Positions 32,501-42,393 of a DNA stretch of 64,000 nucleotides are shown in pieces (within the stretch, counting starts at the first letter, position 1; every line of letters begins with the position of its first letter). Both the position numbers and the translations under genes were made by a program. Under the pieces are notes generated by a model. That model was not told the origin of the DNA and made no database searches. It worked only from the letters and a program-made list of their open reading frames with translations. This DNA is from Prochlorococcus sp. AG-402-K10 (GTDB lineage: Bacteria; Cyanobacteriota; Cyanobacteriia; PCC-6307; Cyanobiaceae): assembly GCA_003216835.1 (NCBI GenBank), contig QCIF01000006.1, positions 1 to 64,000 of the forward strand, read 5' to 3'.

Positions 32501-33868
32501 ATGTCTCACGAAATATTCATGCCTGCGTTGAGTTCTACTATGACAGAAGGCAAGATTGTGGAATGGTTGAAAAATCCTGGAGATAAAGTTGAAAGAGGAG
32601 AATCTGTCTTGGTAGTGGAATCGGATAAGGCAGATATGGATGTGGAATCTTTTCAGGATGGATATCTTGCAGCAGTTTTAATGCCTGCTGGTAGTACTGC
32701 ACCAGTAGGAGAAACTATAGGGATAATTGTGGAAAACGAGAATGATATAGCTTCAGTTCAAGAACAAAACAAAGTAAATAAGCCTGAAGTGTCTAATTCA
32801 GACCAAGTTGATTTGGCGAGTAAAAAGACTGAAGAAAAGCCCAAAATCAACAATAAATCTACTAAAGAAGAAGAGCCAGAAGTCATCTTTAAAAGTGAAC
32901 AGCCTCTTTCCACTTTTAATAGGGATAAAGTTAATGCTGCTACAAATAATAATTCTTCTAGGGTAATAGCATCTCCAAGAGCAAAGAAACTTGCTTCTCA
33001 AATGGGTGTTGACTTGAAAAAAGTTAATGGGTCGGGACCTCACGGTAGGATTCAGGCTGATGATGTTTTAAAAGCTAATGGACAACCTGTCTCTATTCCA
33101 TGGATTGGAGAAGGTAGTTCCCCTGCTAGCCTGTCTGGTGCCAATCTTCGAGTTGAAAGTAAATCAGAAACATCTGGGAAGAGTTTTGGGAATCCAGGAG
33201 AAACTGTTCAATTTAATACTCTTCAAAAAGCGGTAAATAAAAATATGGAGTCTAGTTTAGATGTTCCATGTTTTAGGGTTGGATACTCCATTAATACAGA
33301 TAAGTTGGATAATTTCTACAAAAAGGTAAAACAGAATGGGGTTACTATGACTGCCTTACTAGTAAAGGCAGTTGCAAAGACACTTAAGAAACATCCTCAA
33401 GTTAATTCAAGTTTCTCAGAAAATGGAATCTCTTATCCAGAAAATATAAATATTGCTGTAGCTGTTGCTATGGAAGATGGTGGTTTAATAACTCCAGTAT
33501 TAAAAGAACCTTGCAATACTGATTTATTTGAATTATCTAGAGCTTGGAAAGATCTTGTAAAAAGATCAAGAGCAAAACAATTAGAACCTGATGAATACTC
33601 AACTGGAACCTTTACTTTGTCTAATCTAGGAATGTTTGGAGTTGATAGATTTGATGCAATACTTCCTCCTGGTACCGGAGCTATTTTAGCCATAGCATCT
33701 TCGAAGCCAACAGTTGTTGCTAATAGTGATGGTTCTATATCGGTTAAAAAAATAATGCAAGTGAATCTAACCGCTGATCATAGAGTCATTTATGGAGCTG
33801 ATGGAGCTTCATTCTTAAAAGACTTATCTTATCTAATTGAAAATGAGCCAGAGATACTTGTATCCTAG
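32501..33868 (+). CDS. pdhC: Pyruvate dehydrogenase E2, dihydrolipoamide acetyltransferase
   Basis: 455 residues. One lipoyl domain (Lys43 in ESDKADMDVES), an acidic linker, the E3/E1-binding domain (ASPRAKKLASQMGVDLKKVN near 155-175), a second linker and the catalytic acyltransferase domain. The active site reads TADHRVIYGADGASF: His427 is kept, but the Asp of the usual HxxxD is Tyr431 with Asp at 434, as in plastid-type E2. It makes acetyl-CoA for fatty acid synthesis. queA follows after 6 bases. Confidence 0.95.
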   Translation: MSHEIFMPALSSTMTEGKIVEWLKNPGDKVERGESVLVVESDKADMDVESFQDGYLAAVLMPAGSTAPVGETIGIIVENENDIASVQEQNKVNKPEVSNSDQVDLASKKTEEKPKINNKSTKEEEPEVIFKSEQPLSTFNRDKVNAATNNNSSRVIASPRAKKLASQMGVDLKKVNGSGPHGRIQADDVLKANGQPVSIPWIGEGSSPASLSGANLRVESKSETSGKSFGNPGETVQFNTLQKAVNKNMESSLDVPCFRVGYSINTDKLDNFYKKVKQNGVTMTALLVKAVAKTLKKHPQVNSSFSENGISYPENINIAVAVAMEDGGLITPVLKEPCNTDLFELSRAWKDLVKRSRAKQLEPDEYSTGTFTLSNLGMFGVDRFDAILPPGTGAILAIASSKPTVVANSDGSISVKKIMQVNLTADHRVIYGADGASFLKDLSYLIENEPEILVS

Positions 33869-33874
33869 ATTTAA

Positions 33875-34999
33875 TTGAATTTGAAAATTGATAATCAAGA
33901 AATAGATCATAAGCTTGAAGCATATGATTACTTTCTTGATTCATCATTAATTGCGAGTAAACCTTCTAAGATTAGGCACGAATCTAGATTGATGATAGTT
34001 AGAGATAGTGCGTTAGAAGAAGACTTCTCAACTAATAAATTTACCAAGAATCTTGTAGATGAATTCAGAGAGGGAGATCTGGTTGTTGTTAATGATACAA
34101 AGGTAATGAAGGCAAGGTTAAAGGTTGAATTAGAAAATGGAAGAATAGTCGAATTATTAGTTTTGGAGAAATCACATAAATCTACTTGGCTATGTTTGGC
34201 AAAGCCTGCTAAGAAATTAAAAAAAAATAGAAAATTAAATTTAACAGCTCCCTTGGCACAAAATATTCAATTGAATGTTACTGGGGTTGATGAAGAAACT
34301 GGAGGGAGACTTATTAAATTCCCAGAAAATATAAATGATCTCAATTCAATGAATAAACTCCTTGAAATATATGGAGAGATTCCACTCCCTCCATATATAA
34401 AAAGTACAGAAAAAGAGTCTTTTCATGAGAATAGTTATCAAACTGAGTATGCAAGTACTCCAGGCGCAGTTGCTGCCCCAACAGCAGGTTTACATTTAAG
34501 TAAAAGTCTTATCTCAAATTTTAAAAAAAAAGGAGTTTTGGTCATGGCTATCACCTTGCATGTGGGTTATGGAACATTTAAACCAATTGATCAAGAAGAT
34601 TTATCTAACTTAAAACTTCATAAAGAGTGGGTTAGCGTTAGTAGGAAAGTAGTGGAAGAAATAAAAAGAATAAAGCAAACAGACAGAAGAATAATAGCTA
34701 TTGGAACAACTAGCGTAAGAGCTCTTGAAAGTTGCTATTCACATGAAATTAATAACTTTATTCCTATCGCCAAGTATGTCGATTTAGTAATTAAGCCAGG
34801 TTATAAATTTAAGGTGGTTGATGGATTATTAACTAATTTTCATCTACCTAAAAGTTCATTATTACTATTAGTAAGTGCAATGATCGGGAGGCAAAGATTA
34901 TTAGATTTGTATAAAAAAGCCATAAAAGAAAAATTTAGGTTTTTCTCTTATGGCGATGCAATGTATATTTCACCAGAGTCATTTCTGGAGAAAAAATAA
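33875..34999 (+). CDS. queA: S-adenosylmethionine:tRNA ribosyltransferase-isomerase
   Basis: 374 residues from a TTG start. YDYFLDSSLIASKPSKIRHESRLM (QueA start), VVNDTKVMKARL, TPGAVAAPTAGLHLSK, ITLHVGYGTFKPI and GLLTNFHLPKSSLLLLVSA are the family blocks. QueA builds epoxyqueuosine on tRNA from 7-aminomethyl-7-deazaguanine using SAM's ribose. Normal length; it stops 3 bases before the convergent cysK stop. Confidence 0.95.
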   Translation: MNLKIDNQEIDHKLEAYDYFLDSSLIASKPSKIRHESRLMIVRDSALEEDFSTNKFTKNLVDEFREGDLVVVNDTKVMKARLKVELENGRIVELLVLEKSHKSTWLCLAKPAKKLKKNRKLNLTAPLAQNIQLNVTGVDEETGGRLIKFPENINDLNSMNKLLEIYGEIPLPPYIKSTEKESFHENSYQTEYASTPGAVAAPTAGLHLSKSLISNFKKKGVLVMAITLHVGYGTFKPIDQEDLSNLKLHKEWVSVSRKVVEEIKRIKQTDRRIIAIGTTSVRALESCYSHEINNFIPIAKYVDLVIKPGYKFKVVDGLLTNFHLPKSSLLLLVSAMIGRQRLLDLYKKAIKEKFRFFSYGDAMYISPESFLEKK

Positions 35000-35001
35000 A
35001 T

Positions 35002-35988
35002 TTAAGCTTTGACTGGTTCTTGAATTATGCCGCTTGGAACATCATTAAACATAATTGATGATAAATACCTCTCTGCTAAATCAGGGAGAACAACTACGAT
35101 AGTTTTGCCAGCATATTCGTCTTGTTCTGCTAATCTAACAGCAGCAGCAGCAGCAGCTCCGCAAGATATACCTACTAATAAACCCTCCTCTTTAGCTAAT
35201 CTAAGAGCCATTTCAACTGACTCGTCATTTGTAACCTGTTCAACTTTATCAACAATTGATAAGTCAAGGTTCTTAGGAATAAATCCAGCTCCGATCCCTT
35301 GTATTTTATGAGGTCCGGATTTAACTTCTTCTCCATTCATTGTCTGAGTAATAACAGGACTATGTGATGGTTCTACAGCTACAGAAGTAATATTCTTACG
35401 CTTTTCTTGCTTAATGTATCTTGAGACTCCTGTAATTGTGCCGCCTGTTCCAACTCCTGCAACCAAAACGTCAATTGCACCATCACAATCATCCCAAATT
35501 TCTGGTCCAGTAGTTTTGAAATGAATTTCAGGGTTTGCTGGATTATCAAATTGACCTGGCATGAAATATTGAGAAGGATTACTGTCTGCAATTTCTTTAG
35601 CTTTAGCGATTGCTCCAGGCATACCTTTAGATGCCTCTGTTAAAACAATTTCAGCCCCTAATACTGCCATGACTCTTCTCCTCTCAATTGACATAGATTC
35701 TGGCATTGTAAGTATTAGTTTGTAACCTCTTGCTGAAGCAGTAAAAGCGAGGGCAATTCCTGTATTCCCAGAAGTAGGCTCAACAATCGTTTTTTCTTTT
35801 GTAAGCTTCCCACTTTTCTCTGCATCCCAAATCATATTTGCGCCAATCCTACATTTCACACTGTATGCAGGGTTTCTCCCCTCGATTTTTGCTAATACAG
35901 TAGCCTTAGCGTTTTTGGTAACTGATTTTAATTTTACTAATGGAGTGTTTCCAATAGCAAAACTGTTGTCCTCATAAATTCTTGCCAT
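35002..35988 (-). CDS. cysK: Cysteine synthase A (O-acetylserine sulfhydrylase)
   Basis: 328 residues, PLP fold type [15 protein letters not shown] carries the PLP lysine (Lys45; the usual Asp after it is Cys, typical of this lineage or a local variant), [10 protein letters not shown] (71-80) binds the substrate, and [13 protein letters not shown] the phosphate. It forms cysteine from O-acetylserine and sulfide. It lies in front of two transsulfuration-type genes on the same strand, a sulfur amino-acid cluster. Confidence 0.96.
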   Translation of the reverse strand: MARIYEDNSFAIGNTPLVKLKSVTKNAKATVLAKIEGRNPAYSVKCRIGANMIWDAEKSGKLTKEKTIVEPTSGNTGIALAFTASARGYKLILTMPESMSIERRRVMAVLGAEIVLTEASKGMPGAIAKAKEIADSNPSQYFMPGQFDNPANPEIHFKTTGPEIWDDCDGAIDVLVAGVGTGGTITGVSRYIKQEKRKNITSVAVEPSHSPVITQTMNGEEVKSGPHKIQGIGAGFIPKNLDLSIVDKVEQVTNDESVEMALRLAKEEGLLVGISCGAAAAAAVRLAEQDEYAGKTIVVVLPDLAERYLSSIMFNDVPSGIIQEPVKA

Positions 35989-36072
35989 TTATATATTGAG
36001 AAAATATATTTTTATACTAACTATTTTTTAAGAAAAGACTATATAAGTTTCTAAACAGTAAAGACTAGGAAT

Positions 36073-37542
36073 TTACAAATTATTTAATGCTTCAGAAAAG
36101 CTTCTCCATAAGTGATCTTTATCTTCTAGTCCAACGGATACTCTAATAAGATGAGATGGTATTCCAAAACTTTCAGCCCAATCCAATTCGTCATAATGAG
36201 CTAATAACACATATGGACATACAAGAGTAAATTTTGTACCTAAACTTGGCCCTTTAGATATATGAAGAGAATCATAAAACTTTTTAGCTTTGTTTATTCC
36301 TCCTTTTAATTCAAATGACAATAAGCAGCCGTATCCCCCATTAGACGTAAGTATGGAATTGAAATTTGGACAATTTTCGGGATGGAAAATATTTTTAATC
36401 TCTTTATTGGTCTCTAATCTTTTTTTTAATTCTAAACATGTTTGATTTTGTTCAAAAACTCTTTGATTTACATCTCTACTAACTTTTTCTAGGGAAACAA
36501 TATCTCCATCTGAAAGAATTGGAAGATTAATTTCGCTTAATGCATTTCTAAACTGATCAATCCATTTACTTTTTGGATTTAGTATTAATGAGCCAGCAAG
36601 AATATCTCCGCTACCTGAAAAGATTTTTGTCAGTGAAGTGAAAACTATATCTGCATGCTCTAAGGAATTTATATTCAGATTGGAACCAATAGTATCGTCA
36701 ACAATTACAGGTATATTGAATTTATTTGCTATTTTTGAAATTTTCTTAATGTTTACACATTTGAGCATTGGATTACTTGGTAATTCAATTATCAAAGCTG
36801 CTGGATTTATTCGTTTAATTTCTAATGCAATATCTGAACAATTTTCTTCTGTTATTAACTTTGCGCCATGAAAGATATGCATTGGTAATTTAAGTACATC
36901 TACATATGGGAAACCTATTTGAAGTGTAGGTTTTTCTGGAAATAATTTATATAGGATTTCTAAAGATGTGTGCAACGCAGACATGCCAGATGAAGTTAAA
37001 TGAATATTGTTTGAGTCTGTTTTTGTAGATTTAGAAATTCTATTTTTTATTATTTGATGTTTCTCATTAACTAAAGATTTTGGAAGGCTATCCTCCAGGC
37101 CTAATTCAATTGCAGCAGCTCTTGAAGATATACCAAGACCCGTATGTTGCCAGAACGATTTTGCATATATGCTTGCTGTTTTTTTAGTTATTAAAAAAGC
37201 GAAATTATACTTTATTTCGATCAATGAATATTCTTGAGAAGTGTTTCTATCACAGTATTTCTTTGCTTTTAATGCTATGGTTTCATTTGGATATGGCCAG
37301 ATACTGTGATTATTGTATTGACTTTCTTTTTTTACTTTTTCACATAATCTTTTTACTAAGGGGTTGAGCCCAAATCGTGGATAGATTGACCTTAATGATT
37401 TAATGCATTCTGGATTTTTTTCCTCATAATTTATTACATCATTCCAAGTTGGTAATGCTACTGAAACAGCATGTTCACTATCAGGAATAGAATAGCCCAA
37501 CTCTACATTTTCCCATATAGGATTTTTAAGTAAATCTCTCAA
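36073..37542 (-). CDS. Cys/Met metabolism PLP enzyme with N-terminal extension (cystathionine gamma-synthase-like)
   Basis: 489 residues, about 100 more than ordinary cystathionine gamma-synthases. The family core begins only around residue 175 (NNIHLTSSGMSALHTSLEIL), with PVIVDDTIGSN (Asp282/283) and the PLP Lys306 in TSLTKIFSGSGD. The first 170 residues (PTWNDVINYEEKNPECIKSL, YPRFGLNPLVKRLCEKV) are an extra segment that may itself be a divergent start of the fold. It follows the 37546 gene by 3 bases. Reaction inferred, not certain. Confidence 0.8.
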   Translation of the reverse strand: MRDLLKNPIWENVELGYSIPDSEHAVSVALPTWNDVINYEEKNPECIKSLRSIYPRFGLNPLVKRLCEKVKKESQYNNHSIWPYPNETIALKAKKYCDRNTSQEYSLIEIKYNFAFLITKKTASIYAKSFWQHTGLGISSRAAAIELGLEDSLPKSLVNEKHQIIKNRISKSTKTDSNNIHLTSSGMSALHTSLEILYKLFPEKPTLQIGFPYVDVLKLPMHIFHGAKLITEENCSDIALEIKRINPAALIIELPSNPMLKCVNIKKISKIANKFNIPVIVDDTIGSNLNINSLEHADIVFTSLTKIFSGSGDILAGSLILNPKSKWIDQFRNALSEINLPILSDGDIVSLEKVSRDVNQRVFEQNQTCLELKKRLETNKEIKNIFHPENCPNFNSILTSNGGYGCLLSFELKGGINKAKKFYDSLHISKGPSLGTKFTLVCPYVLLAHYDELDWAESFGIPSHLIRVSVGLEDKDHLWRSFSEALNNL

Positions 37543-37545
37543 TTG

Positions 37546-38709
37546 TCAGAATTTATTTAAAGCAAAGAATAGATCTGAGATTAAATCGTTGGTATCTTCA
37601 CAACCAATCGATAATCTTATAAGAGCATCATCGATACCAAGTGACTTTTTTGTTTTATCATCAACAGAAGCATGAGTCATTGTTGCGGGGTGACAAATTA
37701 AACTTTCAACTCCTCCAAGGCTCTCTGCTAAAGAGAAATATCTAAGCGATTTACAAAATTTAAAAGTATTCTCTTTGTTTAAATTCAATTTTAGTGTGAT
37801 CATTGAACCCCCAGATCTCATTTGTGATTTTGCTAAATTAAATTCTGGATGGTTTTGATTGAAGGGATAAATTACTTTGTTAATTATTTTGTGATGTTCT
37901 AATTCCTCAGAAATTAACTCGGCACTTTTTGTTTGTTGTTCTATTCTTAAAGGAAGAGTTTTTACACCTCTAGTAATTAGCCAAGAATCAAAAGGAGATG
38001 GTTGCAGGCCTAGAGCTTTTTGAGAGAAAAGCATCTTACTATTCCATCCTTCATTATTTGTTAGAACTGCTCCTCCAAGAGCATCACTATGTCCGTTAAT
38101 AAATTTTGTTGTGCTGATAATCGATAGTGTTGCTCCAAGTTCCAATGGTTTTTGAATCAGTGCGGTGGAAAAGGTATTATCTACAACCACAGGTATTTCT
38201 TGTTTATTGGCTTCATCACAAATCACTTTAATATCAAGTACTTTTAAAAGCGGATTTGTTGGACTTTCTAGCCATATTAAGGTTGGCTTAAAATTTGAAA
38301 TCTTTTTGATATTATTTTTATTTGTAAAATCTGTGTATAAAACTTCTATCCCAAATTTCTTGAAAACTTTTTCAAACATTCTTACTGTACAACCATAGAG
38401 ATTTGACTCGCATAGTATTTTATCTCCTGATTTTAATGCAGATGTTATTGCAGTTACGGCACTTATGCCAGATCCAAACACTGTACAGTATTTAGAATCT
38501 TCTATTGATTTCAGTATATTTTCTAGAATTTTAAAGTTTGGATTACCTGACCTGGTGTAGTCGAAATTCCCTTTATTTCCATGTTTGAAAGTAGATGTAG
38601 AGAAAATAGGAGGCATAACACATCCTGTCTCTTCCGAAAATGTTTCTCCATGGTGAATAGATAAGGTTTTAAAGCCTGGCTTTTTGATGATATTTTTCTT
38701 ATCTTCCAT
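37546..38709 (-). CDS. Cys/Met metabolism PLP enzyme (cystathionine beta/gamma-lyase or gamma-synthase type)
   Basis: 387 residues, the standard length. YTRSGNPNF (51-59) is the family signature, ESPTNPLLKVLDI and PVVVDNTF (Asp177) hold the cofactor, and Lys202 in STTKFINGHSDALGG is the Schiff-base lysine. Closing residues SLGGVESLICHPATMTHAS are typical of gamma-synthase and lyase enzymes. Together with the longer neighbour at 36073 it could supply the two steps from cysteine to homocysteine. Which of the two does which step is not visible. Confidence 0.85.
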   Translation of the reverse strand: MEDKKNIIKKPGFKTLSIHHGETFSEETGCVMPPIFSTSTFKHGNKGNFDYTRSGNPNFKILENILKSIEDSKYCTVFGSGISAVTAITSALKSGDKILCESNLYGCTVRMFEKVFKKFGIEVLYTDFTNKNNIKKISNFKPTLIWLESPTNPLLKVLDIKVICDEANKQEIPVVVDNTFSTALIQKPLELGATLSIISTTKFINGHSDALGGAVLTNNEGWNSKMLFSQKALGLQPSPFDSWLITRGVKTLPLRIEQQTKSAELISEELEHHKIINKVIYPFNQNHPEFNLAKSQMRSGGSMITLKLNLNKENTFKFCKSLRYFSLAESLGGVESLICHPATMTHASVDDKTKKSLGIDDALIRLSIGCEDTNDLISDLFFALNKF

Positions 38710-38730
38710 TATTTTTAAAAATAAGAATGA

Positions 38731-38765
38731 ATTAAATCTCTCTTCGATAACATGAGAGATTTAAT
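38731..38765 (-). terminator. Inverted repeat between rpsD and the metC-like gene, likely terminator
   Basis: ATTAAATCTCT at 38731-38741 pairs perfectly with AGAGATTTAAT at 38755-38765 around a 13-base loop. It lies 20 bases after the rpsD stop and 22 bases before the next gene's ATG on the same strand. A T-rich stretch follows on the minus strand. It probably ends the rpsD message. Confidence 0.5.
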
Positions 38766-38784
38766 AATCCAAAGAAAAGTTTTA

Positions 38785-39393
38785 TTAGACTTTTCTTGAA
38801 TAATATTCAACAACTAGTAGTTCGTTTATTTCAAGAGCAACCCACTCTCTATCGCATTTCCCATTTATTTTTCCTGTTAATTTAGGTTTGTCTAAATCAA
38901 GATGAGGGGGGACATTTGCTAAACCAGGGAATTCTATATTTCCTTCAACAAGTTTTTTACTTGCTTTGTTTTCTTTAATTCCGATAACATCTCCTGATTT
39001 GCATTGATATCCAGCGATATCAAGAACCTTGCCATTAACAGTTACATGGCCATGATTTACTAATTGTCTTGAGCCTGGGATAGTACCACCAAAACCTAAT
39101 CTAAAACAAACATTATCTAGTCTGTTTTCTAAAAGCTTTAGTATGTTTGTTCCTGTTGATCCTTCTTGAGCTCTGGCTTTTTTGACATAGCGAACCAGTT
39201 GTCTTTCAGAAACACCGTAATTAAACCTTAGTTTCTGCTTTTCTTCTAGACGAATCGCATATTCTGATCGCTTGCGACGGGCTTGGCCGTGCTGACCTGG
39301 AGGATTAGACTTTTTTGAAGCTTTCCTAGTGAGACCTGGTAGTTCTCCCAAGCGACGCGTAACCCTTAATCTGGGGCCGCGGTATCTTGACAT
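38785..39393 (-). CDS. rpsD: 30S ribosomal protein S4
   Basis: 202 residues. [20 protein letters not shown] is the typical S4 opening, with [20 protein letters not shown]; the S4 RNA-binding domain shows [34 protein letters not shown] and VEYYSRKV at the end. It binds 16S rRNA early in 30S assembly. Outside the large ribosomal operons, standing alone, as usual in cyanobacteria. Divergent from yidD. Confidence 0.98.
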   Translation of the reverse strand: MSRYRGPRLRVTRRLGELPGLTRKASKKSNPPGQHGQARRKRSEYAIRLEEKQKLRFNYGVSERQLVRYVKKARAQEGSTGTNILKLLENRLDNVCFRLGFGGTIPGSRQLVNHGHVTVNGKVLDIAGYQCKSGDVIGIKENKASKKLVEGNIEFPGLANVPPHLDLDKPKLTGKINGKCDREWVALEINELLVVEYYSRKV

Positions 39394-39489
39394 AATTTAA
39401 AATTAGATAGAAATTTGCAATAAATTTGGATAATTGATTTAATTCAATTAAACTAAAATACTACCAAAAACTTATTTTACATCATTAAA

Positions 39490-39726
39490 GTGATCAAATT
39501 TGTTAATAAAGCAATTACCTCAATACTTCTTTTTATGATTTCGTTTTATCAAAAGTGGTTTTCTCCTTTTTTTGGACCAAGATGTAGATTTATACCAAGT
39601 TGTAGTTGTTATGGATATGAGGCGATTACTAGACATGGTCCTTGGAAGGGAGGATTCTTGACCTTAATAAGGTTAAGTAAATGTCATCCTTTAACTCCTT
39701 GTGGATGCGATCCTGTACCTGATTAA
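39490..39726 (+). CDS. yidD: Membrane protein insertion efficiency factor YidD
   Basis: 78 residues from a GTG start. The short hydrophobic N-terminus is followed by FYQKWFSPFFGPRCRFIPSC, SCYGYEAITRHGPWKGGF and CHPLTPCGCDPVPD, the conserved Cys-rich YidD pattern. It aids insertion of proteins by YidC. The next gene's ATG lies 4 bases after its stop. Confidence 0.95.
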   Translation: MIKFVNKAITSILLFMISFYQKWFSPFFGPRCRFIPSCSCYGYEAITRHGPWKGGFLTLIRLSKCHPLTPCGCDPVPD

Positions 39727-39730
39727 ATTA

Positions 39731-40030
39731 ATGAAAATATTTATTTTTGTTAGGCAGGGTTGTTGCCTTTGCGATTCATTAAAAAACAAACTAGTAAAAA
39801 TAAATCTTAAAGAGATATTTCCCAATATAGAGCTTAAAGAAATTGATATAGATAGGGTTGATTTATATCAAGATAAATATAAAAAATATGATTATGAAGT
39901 ACCTATTATTGCTATTGAAGGAATAAACTCTAAGGAAATTATAGAATTACCTCGTATTTCTCCAAGATTAAAAGATGATCAATTAAAGAATTGGCTTCAA
40001 AAAAATATTCATACTTTCCTGAATAAATAA
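39731..40030 (+). CDS. Glutaredoxin-like (DUF836) thiol protein
   Basis: 99 residues. The opening MKIFIFVRQGCCLCDSLKNK has the CCLC redox or metal site of the DUF836 glutaredoxin-like family; the cis-Pro is in YEVPIIAI. A start at 39701 would run into yidD and gives an unrelated ten-residue extension, so 39731 is preferred. Electron donor and target unknown. It lies between yidD and murE with 4 and 10 bases of spacing. Confidence 0.8.
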   Translation: MKIFIFVRQGCCLCDSLKNKLVKINLKEIFPNIELKEIDIDRVDLYQDKYKKYDYEVPIIAIEGINSKEIIELPRISPRLKDDQLKNWLQKNIHTFLNK

Positions 40031-40040
40031 TTTCTTATAA

Positions 40041-41576
40041 ATGAGATCTATAAAATTACATAAGCTTTTAGATTTAGTAGGAATTACGCCTTCATTAGAA
40101 CTATTAGATCAAGAAATCAATAATATTTCTTTTCACTCTAAAAAAGTACAAAAAGGAACTTTGTTTTTAGGTATGACAGGTTTAAATGTTGATGGAGGAA
40201 AATATTGTATCGAGGCAATTGAAAATGGTGCAGAGGCTGCAATTATTGGATCTGCTGCAAAACAGTATATTGGATCTTTTGACCGCGAAAGGGTTTTGGT
40301 TTTAGATGATAATTTAGATTATATTTTTGGTCAAATAGTTGCCGAGTTTTGGAATAGGCCCTCAAGGAAACTAAAACTTATTGGTGTTACTGGTACCAAT
40401 GGAAAAACGACAATTACTTTTTTATTGGAATATCTCTTAAAAAAATCAGGAAAAAAGACTGCATTATTTGGAACCTTGTTCAATAGATGGTCTGGCTTTT
40501 CTGAGGTGGCTTCTCATACGACTGATTTTGCGGATAAACTTCAAAAGAAATTAAATGCTGCAGTTGAGGCAGAATCTGAATTCGCGATATTAGAAGTAAG
40601 TTCTCATTCTATTGCTCAAAACAGGATATCAGGCTGCGAATTTGAGGCGGCTATTTTTACTAATTTAACTCAAGATCATCTTGATTTTCACTTAGATATG
40701 GAATCTTATTTTCAAACAAAAAGAAAATTATTTTTCCCACCTTATTTAACAGAAAAAAAAGGAATTTCTGTTCTGAATGTGGATGACCTTTGGATATCTA
40801 AATTATCATCTGATCTTGAAAAAAGATCTTCATTAGTATCTACAAAGATTGACAAGAGTGAATTTAAAAATCATGATTTTTTCTACGTAACAGATAAAAA
40901 ATTTACTGCAAGTGGTTCCACCTGTATTTTTCATACACCTAAGGAAAAAATTAAACTTTTTGTGCCACTGGTGGGTGAATTTAATTTAATGAATGCTATT
41001 CAAGCAATAACAATTTTGTATAAACTTAATTTCTCTTTAAAAGATTTATCAAAATTAATACAATCTTTTCCTGGTGCTCCTGGAAGAATGGAGAAAATAA
41101 AAATTGATAATAATGACGTTTCACGAGCACTTCCAACAGTAATTATTGATTATGCCCACACTCCTGATGGATTAAAAAAAGTTTTGCAGTCAATAAAAAG
41201 ACTTTGTGAAGGGAAACTTATAACTGTTTTTGGCTGTGGTGGAGATCGAGATCGTACTAAAAGGCCTTTAATGGGATCAATAGCTGAAGAGTTTTCTGAT
41301 CAAGTGTTCATAACATCAGATAATCCAAGATCAGAAGAACCTCAAAAGATAGTAAATGATATTTTGATGGGTATAGAAAAAAGAGAAAAAATAACAATAG
41401 AGATTGATAGATTTAAAGCAATAAATGAATCTATTAAATTTGCCAATAAAGAAGATATTGTTGTAATTGCAGGAAAAGGCCATGAAGACTATCAAATTCT
41501 CAATGATAAAGTTATTGATTTTGATGATAGAAAAATAGCTTATAAATTATTACAAGAAAAAAGTAAATCTAAATAA
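40041..41576 (+). CDS. murE: UDP-N-acetylmuramoyl-tripeptide synthetase MurE
   Basis: 511 residues. P-loop VTGTNGKTT at 116-124, the carbamylated-lysine region, EVSSHSIAQNRI, HTPDGLKKVL, GCGGDRDRTKRP and SDNPRSEEP. The DNPR motif is the meso-diaminopimelate recognition loop, so it adds meso-DAP. The enzyme works in the cytoplasm in peptidoglycan precursor synthesis. Follows the glutaredoxin-like gene by 10 bases. Confidence 0.97.
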   Translation: MRSIKLHKLLDLVGITPSLELLDQEINNISFHSKKVQKGTLFLGMTGLNVDGGKYCIEAIENGAEAAIIGSAAKQYIGSFDRERVLVLDDNLDYIFGQIVAEFWNRPSRKLKLIGVTGTNGKTTITFLLEYLLKKSGKKTALFGTLFNRWSGFSEVASHTTDFADKLQKKLNAAVEAESEFAILEVSSHSIAQNRISGCEFEAAIFTNLTQDHLDFHLDMESYFQTKRKLFFPPYLTEKKGISVLNVDDLWISKLSSDLEKRSSLVSTKIDKSEFKNHDFFYVTDKKFTASGSTCIFHTPKEKIKLFVPLVGEFNLMNAIQAITILYKLNFSLKDLSKLIQSFPGAPGRMEKIKIDNNDVSRALPTVIIDYAHTPDGLKKVLQSIKRLCEGKLITVFGCGGDRDRTKRPLMGSIAEEFSDQVFITSDNPRSEEPQKIVNDILMGIEKREKITIEIDRFKAINESIKFANKEDIVVIAGKGHEDYQILNDKVIDFDDRKIAYKLLQEKSKSK

Positions 41577-41637
41577 AATTTCCTAATCAAATAAGAAAGA
41601 TCTTTACGCAAATCACAAGAAAAGTTTCTTAGAATCG

Positions 41638-42363
41638 ATGAAGTTATTTTTTAATAAGATGAAAGGGTTAGCCTTAGTTGCAGGCGCAGGTGGAATTGGA
41701 ACGCAACTAGCTAAAGATCTGAGTGAAAGTGAAAAAGATTTAGATGTTGTTTTGTGTGGAAGAAAAAGTGAATTTAATTCGTTTTGGGAATTAAATATAG
41801 AGGACTCTCAATCACTTTTGCAGTTGAAAAATAAAATATCAAATCATCCTTCAAAATTAAGATTAGTAATTAACGCTACAGGGAGACTTCATAGTGATTC
41901 TCTTAAGCCAGAAAAAAGATTACAACATCTTGATAAAAAAAATATGATGGAAAGTTTTTCAATAAATGCTTTTTCTCCTATCTTATTAGCTAAAACGATT
42001 GAAGAATTTATACCAAAAGATAGTGATTTTAATTTTGCGAGTATAAGTGCAAGACTGGGTAGCATCGGTGATAATCAAACTGGTGGGTGGTATTCATATA
42101 GAGCTGCAAAATCTGCGCAAAATCAGTTTTTCAAATCTTTAAGTATAGAGTGGGCTAGACGTTTTCCAAAAGCTACTATTTCTTTGCTTCATCCAGGAAC
42201 AGTAGATACTGATTTATCTAGACCTTTTCATAAGTTTGTTCCAGCACATAAATTATTTAGTACAGAAAAATCAGCCCAATTCTTGATCAAGAATATTAAA
42301 AATCAATCTCCAGCATCTACTGGAAAATTTATTGCATGGGACAGCTCGGAGATACCTTGGTAA
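41638..42363 (+). CDS. Short-chain dehydrogenase/reductase
   Basis: 241 residues. The NAD(P)-binding AGAGGIGTQLAKDL replaces the usual TGxxxGxG, NATG stands for NNAG, and the catalytic Ser/Tyr/Lys are in SISARLGS and YSYRAAKSAQNQF (YxxxK). A second ATG at 41659 (MKGLALVAGAGG) would remove seven residues and may be the real start. HPGTVDTDLSRPF follows the standard SDR line. Substrate unknown; cyanobacterial C-signal/sniffer-like SDRs look similar. Confidence 0.85.
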   Translation: MKLFFNKMKGLALVAGAGGIGTQLAKDLSESEKDLDVVLCGRKSEFNSFWELNIEDSQSLLQLKNKISNHPSKLRLVINATGRLHSDSLKPEKRLQHLDKKNMMESFSINAFSPILLAKTIEEFIPKDSDFNFASISARLGSIGDNQTGGWYSYRAAKSAQNQFFKSLSIEWARRFPKATISLLHPGTVDTDLSRPFHKFVPAHKLFSTEKSAQFLIKNIKNQSPASTGKFIAWDSSEIPW

Positions 42364-42393
42364 ATTAAATTTTATCTTTATATCAATAGAGCT

